Source: Oscillospiraceae bacterium | GTDB taxonomy: Bacteria > Bacillota > Clostridia > Oscillospirales > Oscillospiraceae | Assembly: GCA_017409645.1 (NCBI GenBank) | Contig: JAFQSI010000051.1 | Coordinates: 1 to 14,862, forward strand | DNA length: 14,862 bases | Reading direction: 5' to 3' | Shown here: piece after piece, positions 6,242-13,018 of the stretch | How the letters are laid out: each line of letters starts with the position of its first letter | Numbering within the stretch: the stretch's first letter is position 1 | Notes under the pieces: model-generated | The model's input: only the letters and a program-made list of their open reading frames with translations | Told to the model about the DNA's origin: nothing | Databases searched by the model: none | Made by a program: the position numbers and the translations under genes

Positions 6242-7282
6242 TTATCCGTTCAGACACCAGTCCTTCAGCTCTGCATCAGAGATGGTCAGAGCCTTCGTCA
6301 CGGTGGCGGCGCAGTCCCGGGGGTCGAATTCCGTCAGCATCAGCGTGGCCCGCCGGGGGCCGGGATGGGTGCGGTAGTCCATCAGGCCTGTATACACCAG
6401 GGCGCTGTAGGGACACAGGATGTAGCCGTTGGTGCTGTACAAGTTGGGCATCGCCAGGCGGATGCGCTTGTCGCTGACCACAGCGGCGGCGAAGCCCTCG
6501 CGGAACACCCGATGCTCCTCCGCTCCCAGGTACCAGGTACCGCCGGCATCCAGGATGGACTGATATTCGAGCATATCCTCCCATTCCAGCCGGTCCCGGA
6601 TCAAAAGCTCCAGTCCCTCGGGGACTGCCGTGTCGCATTTCGGAGTGCCAGTGGACAGCACCTTCGCATCCAACTTCATCTGCCCCCGGTTCAAAAGCTC
6701 CCAAAGGCCGCCGTTGTCGTTGCAGCAGCAGATGATCTGCCCGATGGGCAGTCCCATCTTCCGGGCCGCATAAAGGGCAAAGGGCCCCTCAAAATTCCCC
6801 GTCAGCACCGCCGCGTCGATCAGCTCCCCGGGCGCGATGGCGTCCCGGCGGCGCAGCTGGGCGACCATGCCGAAGATCAGGGCGATCCGGCAGCTGATCC
6901 GCAGCCACATACCCGGCTCCGTCACGCCCACCTCCGCAGAGATCCGGTCCGCCAGACGGCGGCAGAGGGCGTCGAAGCCCCCCTCCCGGTTGCGCCACAG
7001 CTCGCCGATGGCGATCCGGTGGCTGATGGCGGTCAGACCGAAGAACTGCCGTCCCACGGCGAATTCCACATCCAGCCGTCCCAGCTTCCCGTTGAAGAAC
7101 AGGTTCAATATCCGTGCGGTGATCTCACCGGCGGGCTGCTGCAGCAGCTCCTCCAGCTCCTCCGGCCCGAGGACCGGCAGGGCTGTGGGGATATAGAAGC
7201 CCCCGTCGGTTGCCCGCTCCTCCTTCAGCGCCCGCTGGGCGGTGTAGGTGGCGACTTTACTTCTGGTGGTTGCGTACAGCAC
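6242..7282 (-). CDS. Threonine-synthase-like protein lacking the PLP-lysine segment
   Basis: The 346 residues align in blocks to threonine synthase (ThrC). The N-terminus matches the MxYxSTR...DGGxYxP region (MLYATTR..., DGGFYIP at 26-32). The C-terminal half matches the ThrC core: a LTGNF block at 160-164, YAARKMGLPIG at 171-181, a CNDN block, TPKCDTAVPEGLELL, and GYILCPYSALVY in place of GYxxDPHTA. Between about residues 80 and 128 the protein has far too little sequence to hold the usual segment with the PLP-binding lysine (FKD motif) and phosphate-binding residues. ThrC is normally well over 400 residues long. It is therefore unlikely to make threonine, although the frame is open. The start is GTG at 7280-7282, preceded by GGGAG at 9 bases and overlapping the dipeptidase by 26 bases. 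It could be a moonlighting or regulatory paralogue, or a stably decaying gene. Confidence 0.8.
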   Translation of the reverse strand: MLYATTRSKVATYTAQRALKEERATDGGFYIPTALPVLGPEELEELLQQPAGEITARILNLFFNGKLGRLDVEFAVGRQFFGLTAISHRIAIGELWRNREGGFDALCRRLADRISAEVGVTEPGMWLRISCRIALIFGMVAQLRRRDAIAPGELIDAAVLTGNFEGPFALYAARKMGLPIGQIICCCNDNGGLWELLNRGQMKLDAKVLSTGTPKCDTAVPEGLELLIRDRLEWEDMLEYQSILDAGGTWYLGAEEHRVFREGFAAAVVSDKRIRLAMPNLYSTNGYILCPYSALVYTGLMDYRTHPGPRRATLMLTEFDPRDCAATVTKALTISDAELKDWCLNG

Positions 7283-8222
7283 GATCCATCACTCCCATCG
7301 TGTTGTTCCAGTAAATGTTTCGGATGGTCTTCTCGTCCAGGCCCCGCTCATATAGCCGGTCGGCCAGGGCGTTGTAGCTCTGGATGCCGATAAATCCGGC
7401 GGGCAGCTCGTCGCAGCCGTCCAGGTCGCCGCCCAGGGAGACATGCTCCCCGGTGGGATCCAGCTCCAGCATGCGGAAAATGTGGTCGCAGGTGGCGTCA
7501 AAATCGGCACCCTCCGGCTTGATGAAGGGCGCGCAGAGGTTGATGCCCGCGGTGCCGCCGGTCTGGACGATGGCCTTGTACATATCCTCCGTCAGGTTCC
7601 GGCTGTGTCCGCAGACGCTGCGCAGATTGGAATGGGATGCCACGACGGGCGCAGTCGTGATCTCCATGATATCCCAGAAGGCCTCGTCGGAGATGTGGCT
7701 CACATCCACCAGGATGCCCAGCCGCTGGCACTCCCGGACATATTCCCGGCCCGCGTCCGTCAGGCCGCCGCCCGTCATGTGGGAACCGGTCAGAATGTTC
7801 TTCTCGTTCCAGCCCAGGGTGGAGATCCGGAAGCCCCGCTTGTACAGCTCCTCCAGCCGCCCGGCGTCGAAACCGATGCCGGCGGGACCCTCCAGGGTCA
7901 AAATGGCGGACATCTTCCCCGCCGCCTGGTTCGCTGCGATCTCAGAAGCAGAACCGGCCAGGGCGATCATGTCGCTGTTCAGGGCGATCTCCTTCTCCAG
8001 ATTGGAGAGCATATTGTCAAAAACCTCGGTGACGGGCTTTCCGAACCACTCGGCAAAGGCCGGGGTCGTATACATGGCGAAGCACTGGGCATAGCCCCCC
8101 AGCTCCCCCGCCCGGGTCAGGTCCACATGGCGGTCATTGCTGCGCAGGGATTTATAGTGGTCCGCCCGCTCGGAAAGAGCCAGGGCGGTGTCGCAGTGCA
8201 GGTCAAAAACAGGCAGTCTCAT
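7257..8222 (-). CDS. Membrane-dipeptidase family protein (peptidase M19)
   Basis: This is a zinc-dependent dipeptidase of the renal dipeptidase family, 321 residues long. Metal-site motifs are present: H9 and D11 in FDLHCDT, the bridging E111 in LTLEGPAG, H176 in DVSHISD, and H197 in ASHSN. R208 (SRNL) and D266 (GGDLDG) also match the family. There is no signal peptide or membrane segment, so the bacterial enzyme is probably cytoplasmic. It would act on dipeptides, and family members also accept D-residues at the C-terminal position. Its ATG overlaps the yraN stop codon (ATGA), which implies translational coupling. Peptide substrates from cell-wall or protein turnover are inference. Confidence 0.93.
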   Translation of the reverse strand: MRLPVFDLHCDTALALSERADHYKSLRSNDRHVDLTRAGELGGYAQCFAMYTTPAFAEWFGKPVTEVFDNMLSNLEKEIALNSDMIALAGSASEIAANQAAGKMSAILTLEGPAGIGFDAGRLEELYKRGFRISTLGWNEKNILTGSHMTGGGLTDAGREYVRECQRLGILVDVSHISDEAFWDIMEITTAPVVASHSNLRSVCGHSRNLTEDMYKAIVQTGGTAGINLCAPFIKPEGADFDATCDHIFRMLELDPTGEHVSLGGDLDGCDELPAGFIGIQSYNALADRLYERGLDEKTIRNIYWNNTMGVMDRAVRNHQK

Positions 8223-8584
8223 TGGAATGCATCCTCCAGATGAATGATCTCCGGCTTCGGCGTGTCCATGCCGGCGGGGGCATAGATCTCGATGACGTCG
8301 AACCGGGGCTGCAGGGAGGTGGGATTCTGGCTCAGGTACATGGAGGCGGTGATCCGCAGCTTGTCCTGCTTGCGCCGGTCCACGTATTCCATGGCGCTGG
8401 CAAAGCGGTCGGACTTGCGCAGCTTCACCTCCACGAAGGCCAGATACTTTTTATTTTTCACGATCAGGTCGATCTCCCCGAACCGGCACCGCCAGCCCTG
8501 GGCCACGACCTCCCAGCGTTTCTTTCTCAGATATTCAGCGGCCAGGGCCTCGCCCCAGCCGCCCAGGAGATTACTTCTCCCCAT
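8219..8584 (-). CDS. yraN: UPF0102 family protein YraN
   Basis: This is a small (121-residue) conserved protein with a predicted PD-(D/E)XK nuclease-like fold. Visible family signatures are GE at 11-12, FGEIDLI at 35-41 and FVEVKLR at 50-56, which supply the acidic and lysine residues of the fold. The biochemical role of the family is not settled. The ATG lies inside the end of rnhB (14-base overlap) and its stop overlaps the dipeptidase start. Placement beside rnhB is widely conserved in bacteria and supports the assignment. Confidence 0.93.
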   Translation of the reverse strand: MGRSNLLGGWGEALAAEYLRKKRWEVVAQGWRCRFGEIDLIVKNKKYLAFVEVKLRKSDRFASAMEYVDRRKQDKLRITASMYLSQNPTSLQPRFDVIEIYAPAGMDTPKPEIIHLEDAFQ

Positions 8585-9176
8585 AGAATTTCTTCAGGAA
8601 GCTCCGGCGATGGGCCTCACACATTCCGTGTTCGGTCAGGGCAGCATAATGGGCCTTGGTGCCGTAGCCCTTGTGGATCCCGAAGCCGTACTGGGGATAT
8701 TTTTCCGCCAGTTCCTCCATGTACATATCACGGGTGACTTTTGCAAGCACGGAGGCCGCGGCGATGTTGGCGCTGCGGCTGTCGCCCTTGATGACCGTCT
8801 GACAGGGGATGCCGAAATCCGTCTCCCGGTTGCCGTCGATCAGGGCGAAGTCGGCCTTGCCGTCGAGCTGGGCGATGGCCCGTTTCATGGCAAGGAAGGT
8901 AGCCTGCAAAATGTTGATCTCGTCGATCTCCGCTTCCGAAGCAAAGGCGATGCCGTAGGCGACGGCCTTCTCCTTGATGATGGGAAACAGCTCCCGGCGC
9001 TTCTTGTCGGTGAGCTTCTTGCTGTCGTTCAGGCCGGGGATGATCTCCCCCTCGGGCAGAATGACGGCGGCGGCACACACAGGTCCCGCCAGAGGACCCC
9101 GTCCGGCCTCATCCACACCGCAGATGACGCCCACCTGAAGACCCTTTTCGATCTCCCACATATCGAACTTATCCAT
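8571..9176 (-). CDS. rnhB: Ribonuclease HII
   Basis: RNase HII cleaves RNA in RNA-DNA hybrids and at single ribonucleotides misincorporated in DNA. The 201 residues carry the signature GVDEAGRGPLAGPV with D22, E23 and the GRG of 25-27. D114 (LIDGN) and D150 (AKVTRD) complete the DEDD metal site, and ASVLAKVTRD is the typical HII block. The ATG at 9174-9176 has GGAGGAGG just upstream and overlaps the end of rbgA by 8 bases. The rbgA-rnhB order matches B. subtilis ylqF-rnhB. Confidence 0.97.
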   Translation of the reverse strand: MDKFDMWEIEKGLQVGVICGVDEAGRGPLAGPVCAAAVILPEGEIIPGLNDSKKLTDKKRRELFPIIKEKAVAYGIAFASEAEIDEINILQATFLAMKRAIAQLDGKADFALIDGNRETDFGIPCQTVIKGDSRSANIAAASVLAKVTRDMYMEELAEKYPQYGFGIHKGYGTKAHYAALTEHGMCEAHRRSFLKKFYGEK

Positions 9177-10047
9177 TGGAAACCTCCTCCACAGGGGGCA
9201 TTTCTAAGGTGAATTTGCCCAGCTTGCCGCTGCGGTACTCGTCGAGCAGGACCTTGGCCATCCGCTCGGTGTTGACCTCCGCACGGGCCATCAGGAAGCC
9301 GCGCTTCCGTCCGGCGGCCTCCAGCAGCTCGTAGCCGGTGGCGTCTGCGGGCATGTCGATGTTGTATCTCGCCTTGACCGCCTCGGGGTAATGGGTCCAC
9401 AGCAGCTTCATCAGAAAGACCGCCAGCTCCTCCACGTCCAGGATATCCTCCTTGACGGCGCCGGTGTAGGCCAGCTTCATGCCCACCTCGGGGTCCTCGA
9501 ACTTGGGCCAGAGGATGCCGGGGGTATCCAGCAGCAGCAGTCCCGAATCCACCGTGACCCACTGCTTGCCCCTCGTAACGCCGGGCCGATTCTCGGCCTT
9601 GGCGCCCTTGCGGCCGGAGATCTGATTGATGAGGGTGGATTTGCCCACGTTGGGGATACCCACCACCATGACCTTCACGGGCTTGTTCATGCCCTTGGCG
9701 GCATTCCGGGCGATCTTCTCCGCCAGGACGGAGCGGACCGCGGGGGTGAACTCATTGATGCCCCGGCGGCTCTTGCAGTCGGTGATGACCACCGCATAGC
9801 CAAGGCTCTTAAAATAAGCAGCCCAGGCCTTCGTTGCCTTGGGGTCCGCCAGATCCATCCGGTTGAGGATGATGATCCGGGGCTTGGAGCCGAAAATGCT
9901 GTCGATATCCGGGTTCCGGCTGGACATGGGGATCCGGGCGTCCACGATCTCACAGACCGCGTCCACCAGCTTCAGGTCCGCCTCCATCTGCCGCCGGGTC
10001 TTGGTCATATGGCCCGGATACCATTGAATATTCATTTTATCTTCCAT
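9169..10047 (-). CDS. rbgA: RbgA (YlqF), GTPase for 50S ribosome assembly
   Basis: RbgA is a circularly permuted GTPase that promotes a late step of 50S subunit maturation. The permuted motif order is visible in 292 residues: G4 NRMD (62-65), then G1 GIPNVGKST (130-138), G2 around T158 in PGVTRG, and G3 DTPG (174-177). The N-terminal IQWYPGHMTKTRR is a family signature. The ATG overlaps the lepB stop codon (TGATG), with GGAGG 9 bases upstream. Its neighbours rplS and rnhB fit the classic ribosome-assembly synteny. Confidence 0.97.
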   Translation of the reverse strand: MEDKMNIQWYPGHMTKTRRQMEADLKLVDAVCEIVDARIPMSSRNPDIDSIFGSKPRIIILNRMDLADPKATKAWAAYFKSLGYAVVITDCKSRRGINEFTPAVRSVLAEKIARNAAKGMNKPVKVMVVGIPNVGKSTLINQISGRKGAKAENRPGVTRGKQWVTVDSGLLLLDTPGILWPKFEDPEVGMKLAYTGAVKEDILDVEELAVFLMKLLWTHYPEAVKARYNIDMPADATGYELLEAAGRKRGFLMARAEVNTERMAKVLLDEYRSGKLGKFTLEMPPVEEVSNG

Positions 10048-10658
10048 CAGTTCAGTCCTCCGATCCGGTCATAGTCCCGCGGCATGGTGTACGCTCCCCT
10101 GCCGGTGCCCGGCAGCATCAGGAATACCGCCCGGCCCAGCAGCTCCCGCTCGTCCACCTGGCCGATCTCGGGGGCGCGGCTGTCCCGGGAGTCGCCCCGG
10201 TTGTCGCCCATCAGGAACACGCAGCCCTCCTCCACCACCAGTGGGAACTCCACGCCCTCAGAGAGGATCGTGGGGGTATAGATGTAATCCTCCTGGAGAG
10301 CTTCGCCGTCCACATAGACGATGCCGGTCCTAAAGTCGATGTCAACGGTCTGTCCCTCGGTGGCGATGACCCGCTTGACGATGGCCTCGCCGCCCCGGAA
10401 GCGGTCCATGCTGGCCACCACGATATCTCCCTGCTCAAACTCGCCGCAAAGGGGCCGGTTGATCAGCAGCAGATAATCCCCGTCCACCAGCGTCGGGAAC
10501 ATGCTCGAGCCGGAGACGATGACCACACGCATACAAAATGTAAACAAAAGCAGGATCAGCGCCAGCACATAGACGATATCATGCAGATACTCCAGTCCCG
10601 CGGCGATGCCGGAGGTCTTCTTCCGGGGCTCCTGCTTCTTATGAAAGCCAATTCTCAA
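10047..10658 (-). CDS. lepB: Signal peptidase I (TTG start)
   Basis: This membrane-anchored type I signal peptidase removes signal peptides from secreted proteins. It has a basic N-terminus, one membrane segment (about 28-47), then the catalytic Ser52 in SGSSMFPTL, Lys95 in AIVKRVIATEG, and the GDNRGDSRDSR box. I chose TTG at 10656-10658: AGGAGG lies 6 bases upstream, giving 203 residues. The frame stays open to 10745, but that ATG lies inside the rplS terminator hairpin and the added residues look non-coding. It is the first gene of the seven-gene operon ending with the phosphoesterase. Confidence 0.92.
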   Translation of the reverse strand: MRIGFHKKQEPRKKTSGIAAGLEYLHDIVYVLALILLLFTFCMRVVIVSGSSMFPTLVDGDYLLLINRPLCGEFEQGDIVVASMDRFRGGEAIVKRVIATEGQTVDIDFRTGIVYVDGEALQEDYIYTPTILSEGVEFPLVVEEGCVFLMGDNRGDSRDSRAPEIGQVDERELLGRAVFLMLPGTGRGAYTMPRDYDRIGGLN

Positions 10659-10672
10659 TGAGATCCTCCTAT

Positions 10673-10688
10673 CGGGAATCGCTTCCCG
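10673..10688 (-). other. GNRA-capped hairpin next to the lepB ribosome binding site
   Basis: On the minus strand CGGGAA-GCGA-TTCCCG forms a perfect 6-bp stem with a GCGA tetraloop (GNRA type). It ends only 2 bases before the AGGAGG of lepB. It could affect ribosome access or mRNA stability; the role is inference. Confidence 0.5.
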
Positions 10689-10708
10689 TTTGATATGATT
10701 CCAAAGTA

Positions 10709-10714
10709 AGTATA
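10709..10714 (-). promoter_or_regulatory. Possible -10 box for the lepB operon
   Basis: TATACT matches the -10 consensus at five of six positions, about 50 bases upstream of the TTG start. No good -35 is present: the 17-base spacing falls on the T run of the rplS terminator. A promoter is needed if the rplS terminator is efficient, but this one is weakly supported. Confidence 0.35.
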
Positions 10715-10730
10715 CACGATTTTGGGCAAT

Positions 10731-10758
10731 AAAAAAAGAGGGCAAGCCCTCTTTTTTT
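10731..10758 (-). terminator. Strong intrinsic terminator after rplS
   Basis: A perfect stem AAAAAAAGAGGGC with GCCCTCTTTTTTT (loop AA) lies 13 bases past the rplS stop codon. The T run on the minus strand gives a classic terminator. The structure is symmetrical and could also act on the plus strand. It separates rplS from lepB and shows that the upstream part of the lepB open frame is not coding. Confidence 0.9.
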
Positions 10759-10771
10759 ATGGAATTTCGGA

Positions 10772-11113
10772 TTACAGTCTCTCCTTGACCTTGGCAGCCT
10801 TGCCGAAGCGCTCGCGCAGGTAGTACAGCTTGGCGCGGCGGACCTTGCCCTTGCGGACAGTCTCGATATCAGCAACGCGGGGGGAATGCACGGGGAAGAC
10901 CTTCTCACAGCCGACGCCGTAGGAAACACGACGGACAGTGATGGACTCGCCGATGCCGCCGCCCTTGCGGGCAATGATGACACCCTCGAAAACCTGGATT
11001 CTCTCGCGAGAACCTTCCTTGATGCGAACGTGAACGCGAACAGTGTCGCCAACACGCATTTCGGGCAGCTCAGCCTTCATATACTGGCTGCTCAGAGCCT
11101 TAACCAGATCCAT
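10772..11113 (-). CDS. rplS: 50S ribosomal protein L19
   Basis: L19 is a large-subunit protein at the interface with the 30S subunit. The 113-residue product is full length, with the family blocks GDTVRVHVRIKEGSRERIQ, FEGVIIARKGGG, and VRRAKLYYLRERFGKAAKVKE. The ATG at 11111-11113 follows AAGGAGG at 8 bases. It has its own promoter, a leader of about 96 nt and a strong terminator, so it is probably transcribed alone. Firmicute rplS genes often carry an autoregulatory leader; the leader here has a short TCCGG/CCGGA inverted repeat, but I cannot confirm that family from sequence alone. Confidence 0.98.
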   Translation of the reverse strand: MDLVKALSSQYMKAELPEMRVGDTVRVHVRIKEGSRERIQVFEGVIIARKGGGIGESITVRRVSYGVGCEKVFPVHSPRVADIETVRKGKVRRAKLYYLRERFGKAAKVKERL

Positions 11114-11215
11114 ATCTTTGTCCTCCTTAAGATTGGGCGTTCATGCAGTGTATTCTTCCGGCGATATGGTTCCCGGACACCGCAGAGGACTCACCGTTGT
11201 TTTTCAGACTCGGTT

Positions 11216-11244
11216 ATATTATCACAGCTCTTTCCAAAATGCAA
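11216..11244 (-). promoter_or_regulatory. Probable rplS promoter
   Basis: On the minus strand TTGCAT (11239-11244) and TAATAT (11216-11221) are 17 bases apart, with a TG one base before the -10 box (extended -10). A short dyad AATGCAAGCATT (11238-11249) covers the -35 region. Transcription would start near 11209. The boxes are only moderate matches, but the extended -10 and the position favour a real promoter. Confidence 0.5.
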
Positions 11245-11279
11245 GCATTATTTTCCGGTTTTTTCTTCTTTTTTCCCGA

Positions 11280-12764
11280 TCAGACCACCGGGATCAGCAG
11301 CAGTCTCCCCTCCTCCGGCTCGCTTTCCAGCTTGTTCAGCCGCTGGATGGCACTGACGGTGGAGCCGCAGTATTTGGCGATGTCCCAAAGCGTCTCCCCG
11401 GGGCAGCCGGACCGGACAATCACGCTGGGCCGTTCCGGGTCCGGGACGCGGCACTCCCCCGCCTTCATGGACGACACCATGGCTATGGGCCGTGCTGCGA
11501 TGCTGTCGATCCGCATTTCCAGCTCCTGCTCTGCGGTCCAGCTGCCGCCGTCCCGGCGCAGACCGGTGCCGCCCCGGAGCCAGGTGCAGGGGATGGTGTC
11601 ACATTCTGTCCGCTGACTTACGGTCCGGGCGGTCTTCAGCTGCCTGCCCAGCAAAAGCCCGTCCGGAGCCTCGCTGAGCAGCTGGAAGCTGCCGCCTACG
11701 CGGATCTCCGCGCCGCCGGGCTGCTTCGTCACCATGGGCAGCTCCGGGAAGAAGATGGCATCGACGGGCACCTCGTCGCCGGTCAGCCGCTCCTGAAGCT
11801 CGAAAAGCTGCACCTGCTCGTCCAGCCAGGCTGGCAGTACCACCTCCTGGCGCACAAGCTCCAGCTCCCGCTGGGGACTGTAGGCATCCTCCAGACAGCG
11901 GATCACGCCGGGGACATTGAGGATGTACTGGCTCACCAGACCGCACTTGACCCGGATGCCGTTTTCCTCCGGCTCCACCTCCAGGCTGGTGACGCAGAGC
12001 AGGTTGGACACCTCGCTCCCCTCGCCCCAATCCTCCTGAAGCTCCAGATACTGGGCAAGGGGCACCTGCAGGTCCAGGCTGACGAGCTTCTGCTGCTCAT
12101 CCAGACCCAGCAGATGCAGCTCCCCCACGCCCCGGAACACCGCACGGCTGCCCAGGACCTTCTGCTCCGTGACCCTGGGCGTGAGCCGGTAGTAGATCAG
12201 CTTCCGGGGGATCTGGCGGTCCATGGGCAGCAGCTCCTCCACCAGGAAGGTCCGCTCCCCCGTCTCCCGGGTCAGGACCATGGGATAGGTCCGGTCCAGC
12301 AGCTGGATGTCCTCGGGCATCTCCTTCGGATGGTACAGCTCCGCAGCGCGGGGCACCAGCGTCTGGACCATCAGGCCCACGGAGCAGCGCAGCATCAGCT
12401 TCCGGGCCGACACATTCCGCGCGTCCACGCTGCACAGCATGCACTCCGTGCGGATGACGCCGTCCTCCCCGTCGTGGTGATGCTCCACCCGCATCGAAAA
12501 GGGCAGCCAGCTCTCCACCCGTCGTGGCTCGGAGCCGTCCTCCGGCGCGTAGAGGATCCAGACCATCACCCCGCCGCTCAGACTGATATGGTCCCCCCGC
12601 CACTCCTTCCCCCGCAGCACCGCCTGGCCCCAGGCGCTGATGACCCGGCCCGCATCGGGCAGGGTATCCGGGAGCTTATACTCCTGCGTCTCCTCCTTTA
12701 CCACCGGCGTGTACAGCTTCTGCTGCCAGAACCGGGTTTCCGTCTTCTCAAATGGCAGTTCCAT
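11280..12764 (-). CDS. sipL: SipL-like spore coat morphogenesis protein (DUF3794 repeats and LysM)
   Basis: In Clostridioides difficile, SipL binds SpoIVA and is needed to build the spore coat around the forespore. This 494-residue protein has the same design: a long N-terminal part built of DUF3794 (SPOCS) beta-rich repeats, then a C-terminal LysM domain from about residue 447 (VIVRSGCPGETLWDIAKYCG onward). There is no signal peptide, as expected for a mother-cell cytoplasmic protein. The ATG follows AAGGAGG at 7 bases. A 50-residue hydrophobic protein gene lies just upstream. Other DUF3794-LysM proteins exist in Clostridia, so orthology to sipL is likely but not proven. Its presence indicates a sporulating lineage. 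Confidence 0.85.
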   Translation of the reverse strand: MELPFEKTETRFWQQKLYTPVVKEETQEYKLPDTLPDAGRVISAWGQAVLRGKEWRGDHISLSGGVMVWILYAPEDGSEPRRVESWLPFSMRVEHHHDGEDGVIRTECMLCSVDARNVSARKLMLRCSVGLMVQTLVPRAAELYHPKEMPEDIQLLDRTYPMVLTRETGERTFLVEELLPMDRQIPRKLIYYRLTPRVTEQKVLGSRAVFRGVGELHLLGLDEQQKLVSLDLQVPLAQYLELQEDWGEGSEVSNLLCVTSLEVEPEENGIRVKCGLVSQYILNVPGVIRCLEDAYSPQRELELVRQEVVLPAWLDEQVQLFELQERLTGDEVPVDAIFFPELPMVTKQPGGAEIRVGGSFQLLSEAPDGLLLGRQLKTARTVSQRTECDTIPCTWLRGGTGLRRDGGSWTAEQELEMRIDSIAARPIAMVSSMKAGECRVPDPERPSVIVRSGCPGETLWDIAKYCGSTVSAIQRLNKLESEPEEGRLLLIPVV

Positions 12765-12792
12765 TTTGACTCCTCCTTGTTCAGAATACTAG

Positions 12793-12820
12793 ATTCTATT
12801 CAAGGACGGGCCGATTATGC
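12793..12820 (-). promoter_or_regulatory. Possible sigma-E-type promoter of sipL
   Basis: On the minus strand GCATAAT (12814-12820) and AATAGAAT (12793-12800), 13 bases apart, resemble the ATA-rich -35 and CATACAAT-type -10 boxes of sporulation sigma-E. They lie about 30 bases before the sipL ATG. The -10 also contains TAGAAT, which could be read as sigma-A but has no matching -35. The support is weak and partly rests on sipL being a mother-cell gene. Confidence 0.3.
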
Positions 12821-12973
12821 TTAACATTTGCCCCGCAGGAGGGCAACTCCCCCACATATTGCCGCCGAACCAACGAGCAGTACCAGCAGCTGCGATTCGA
12901 CCAGCAGCCCCAGCAGCAGTCCGGCCCCAAAGCCCAGCAGGGCCGCCGCATTGATCTGATTTTTCCGACACAT
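12821..12973 (-). CDS. Small hydrophobic protein of 50 residues
   Basis: I do not recognise a family. The protein starts MCRKNQINAA and has two hydrophobic stretches (about 11-25 and 28-46) joined by a short VESQ turn, ending in RGKC. It would be a small double-spanning membrane protein with positive charges at both ends, suggesting both termini face the cytoplasm. The alternating Leu/Gly/Ala pattern reads cleanly in only this frame; the two other minus-strand frames give Cys/Trp/Arg-rich nonsense. The ATG (12971-12973) follows directly after the T run of the upstream terminator, and the only ribosome-binding-like sequence (GGGGTGG) lies inside that terminator stem. It precedes sipL by 56 bases. 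Confidence 0.55.
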   Translation of the reverse strand: MCRKNQINAAALLGFGAGLLLGLLVESQLLVLLVGSAAICGGVALLRGKC

Positions 12974-13006
12974 AAAAAACCACCCCGCACAGTCTATGCG
13001 GGGTGG
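12974..13006 (-). terminator. Strong intrinsic terminator after the penicillin-binding protein
   Basis: On the minus strand CCACCCCGCA pairs with TGCGGGGTGG (10 bp, 7-base loop), followed by six T residues. It lies 12 bases past the stop codon of the penicillin-binding protein gene and closes the SEDS-PBP transcript. Its 3' arm holds the only Shine-Dalgarno-like sequence for the small gene that starts at its end. Confidence 0.92.
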
Positions 13007-13018
13007 CTTGAAAGATTG

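Noticed and set aside
11114..11209. Confirmed L19 autoregulatory leader
   Set aside because: A leader of suitable length exists, but I could not match it to the known structure; a covariance-model search would be needed to call it.
12796..12990. Cys/Trp/Arg-rich 64-codon minus frame in the gap upstream of sipL
   Set aside because: It is an alternative frame of the 50-residue hydrophobic protein gene, starts inside the terminator, and has no ribosome binding site or plausible composition.
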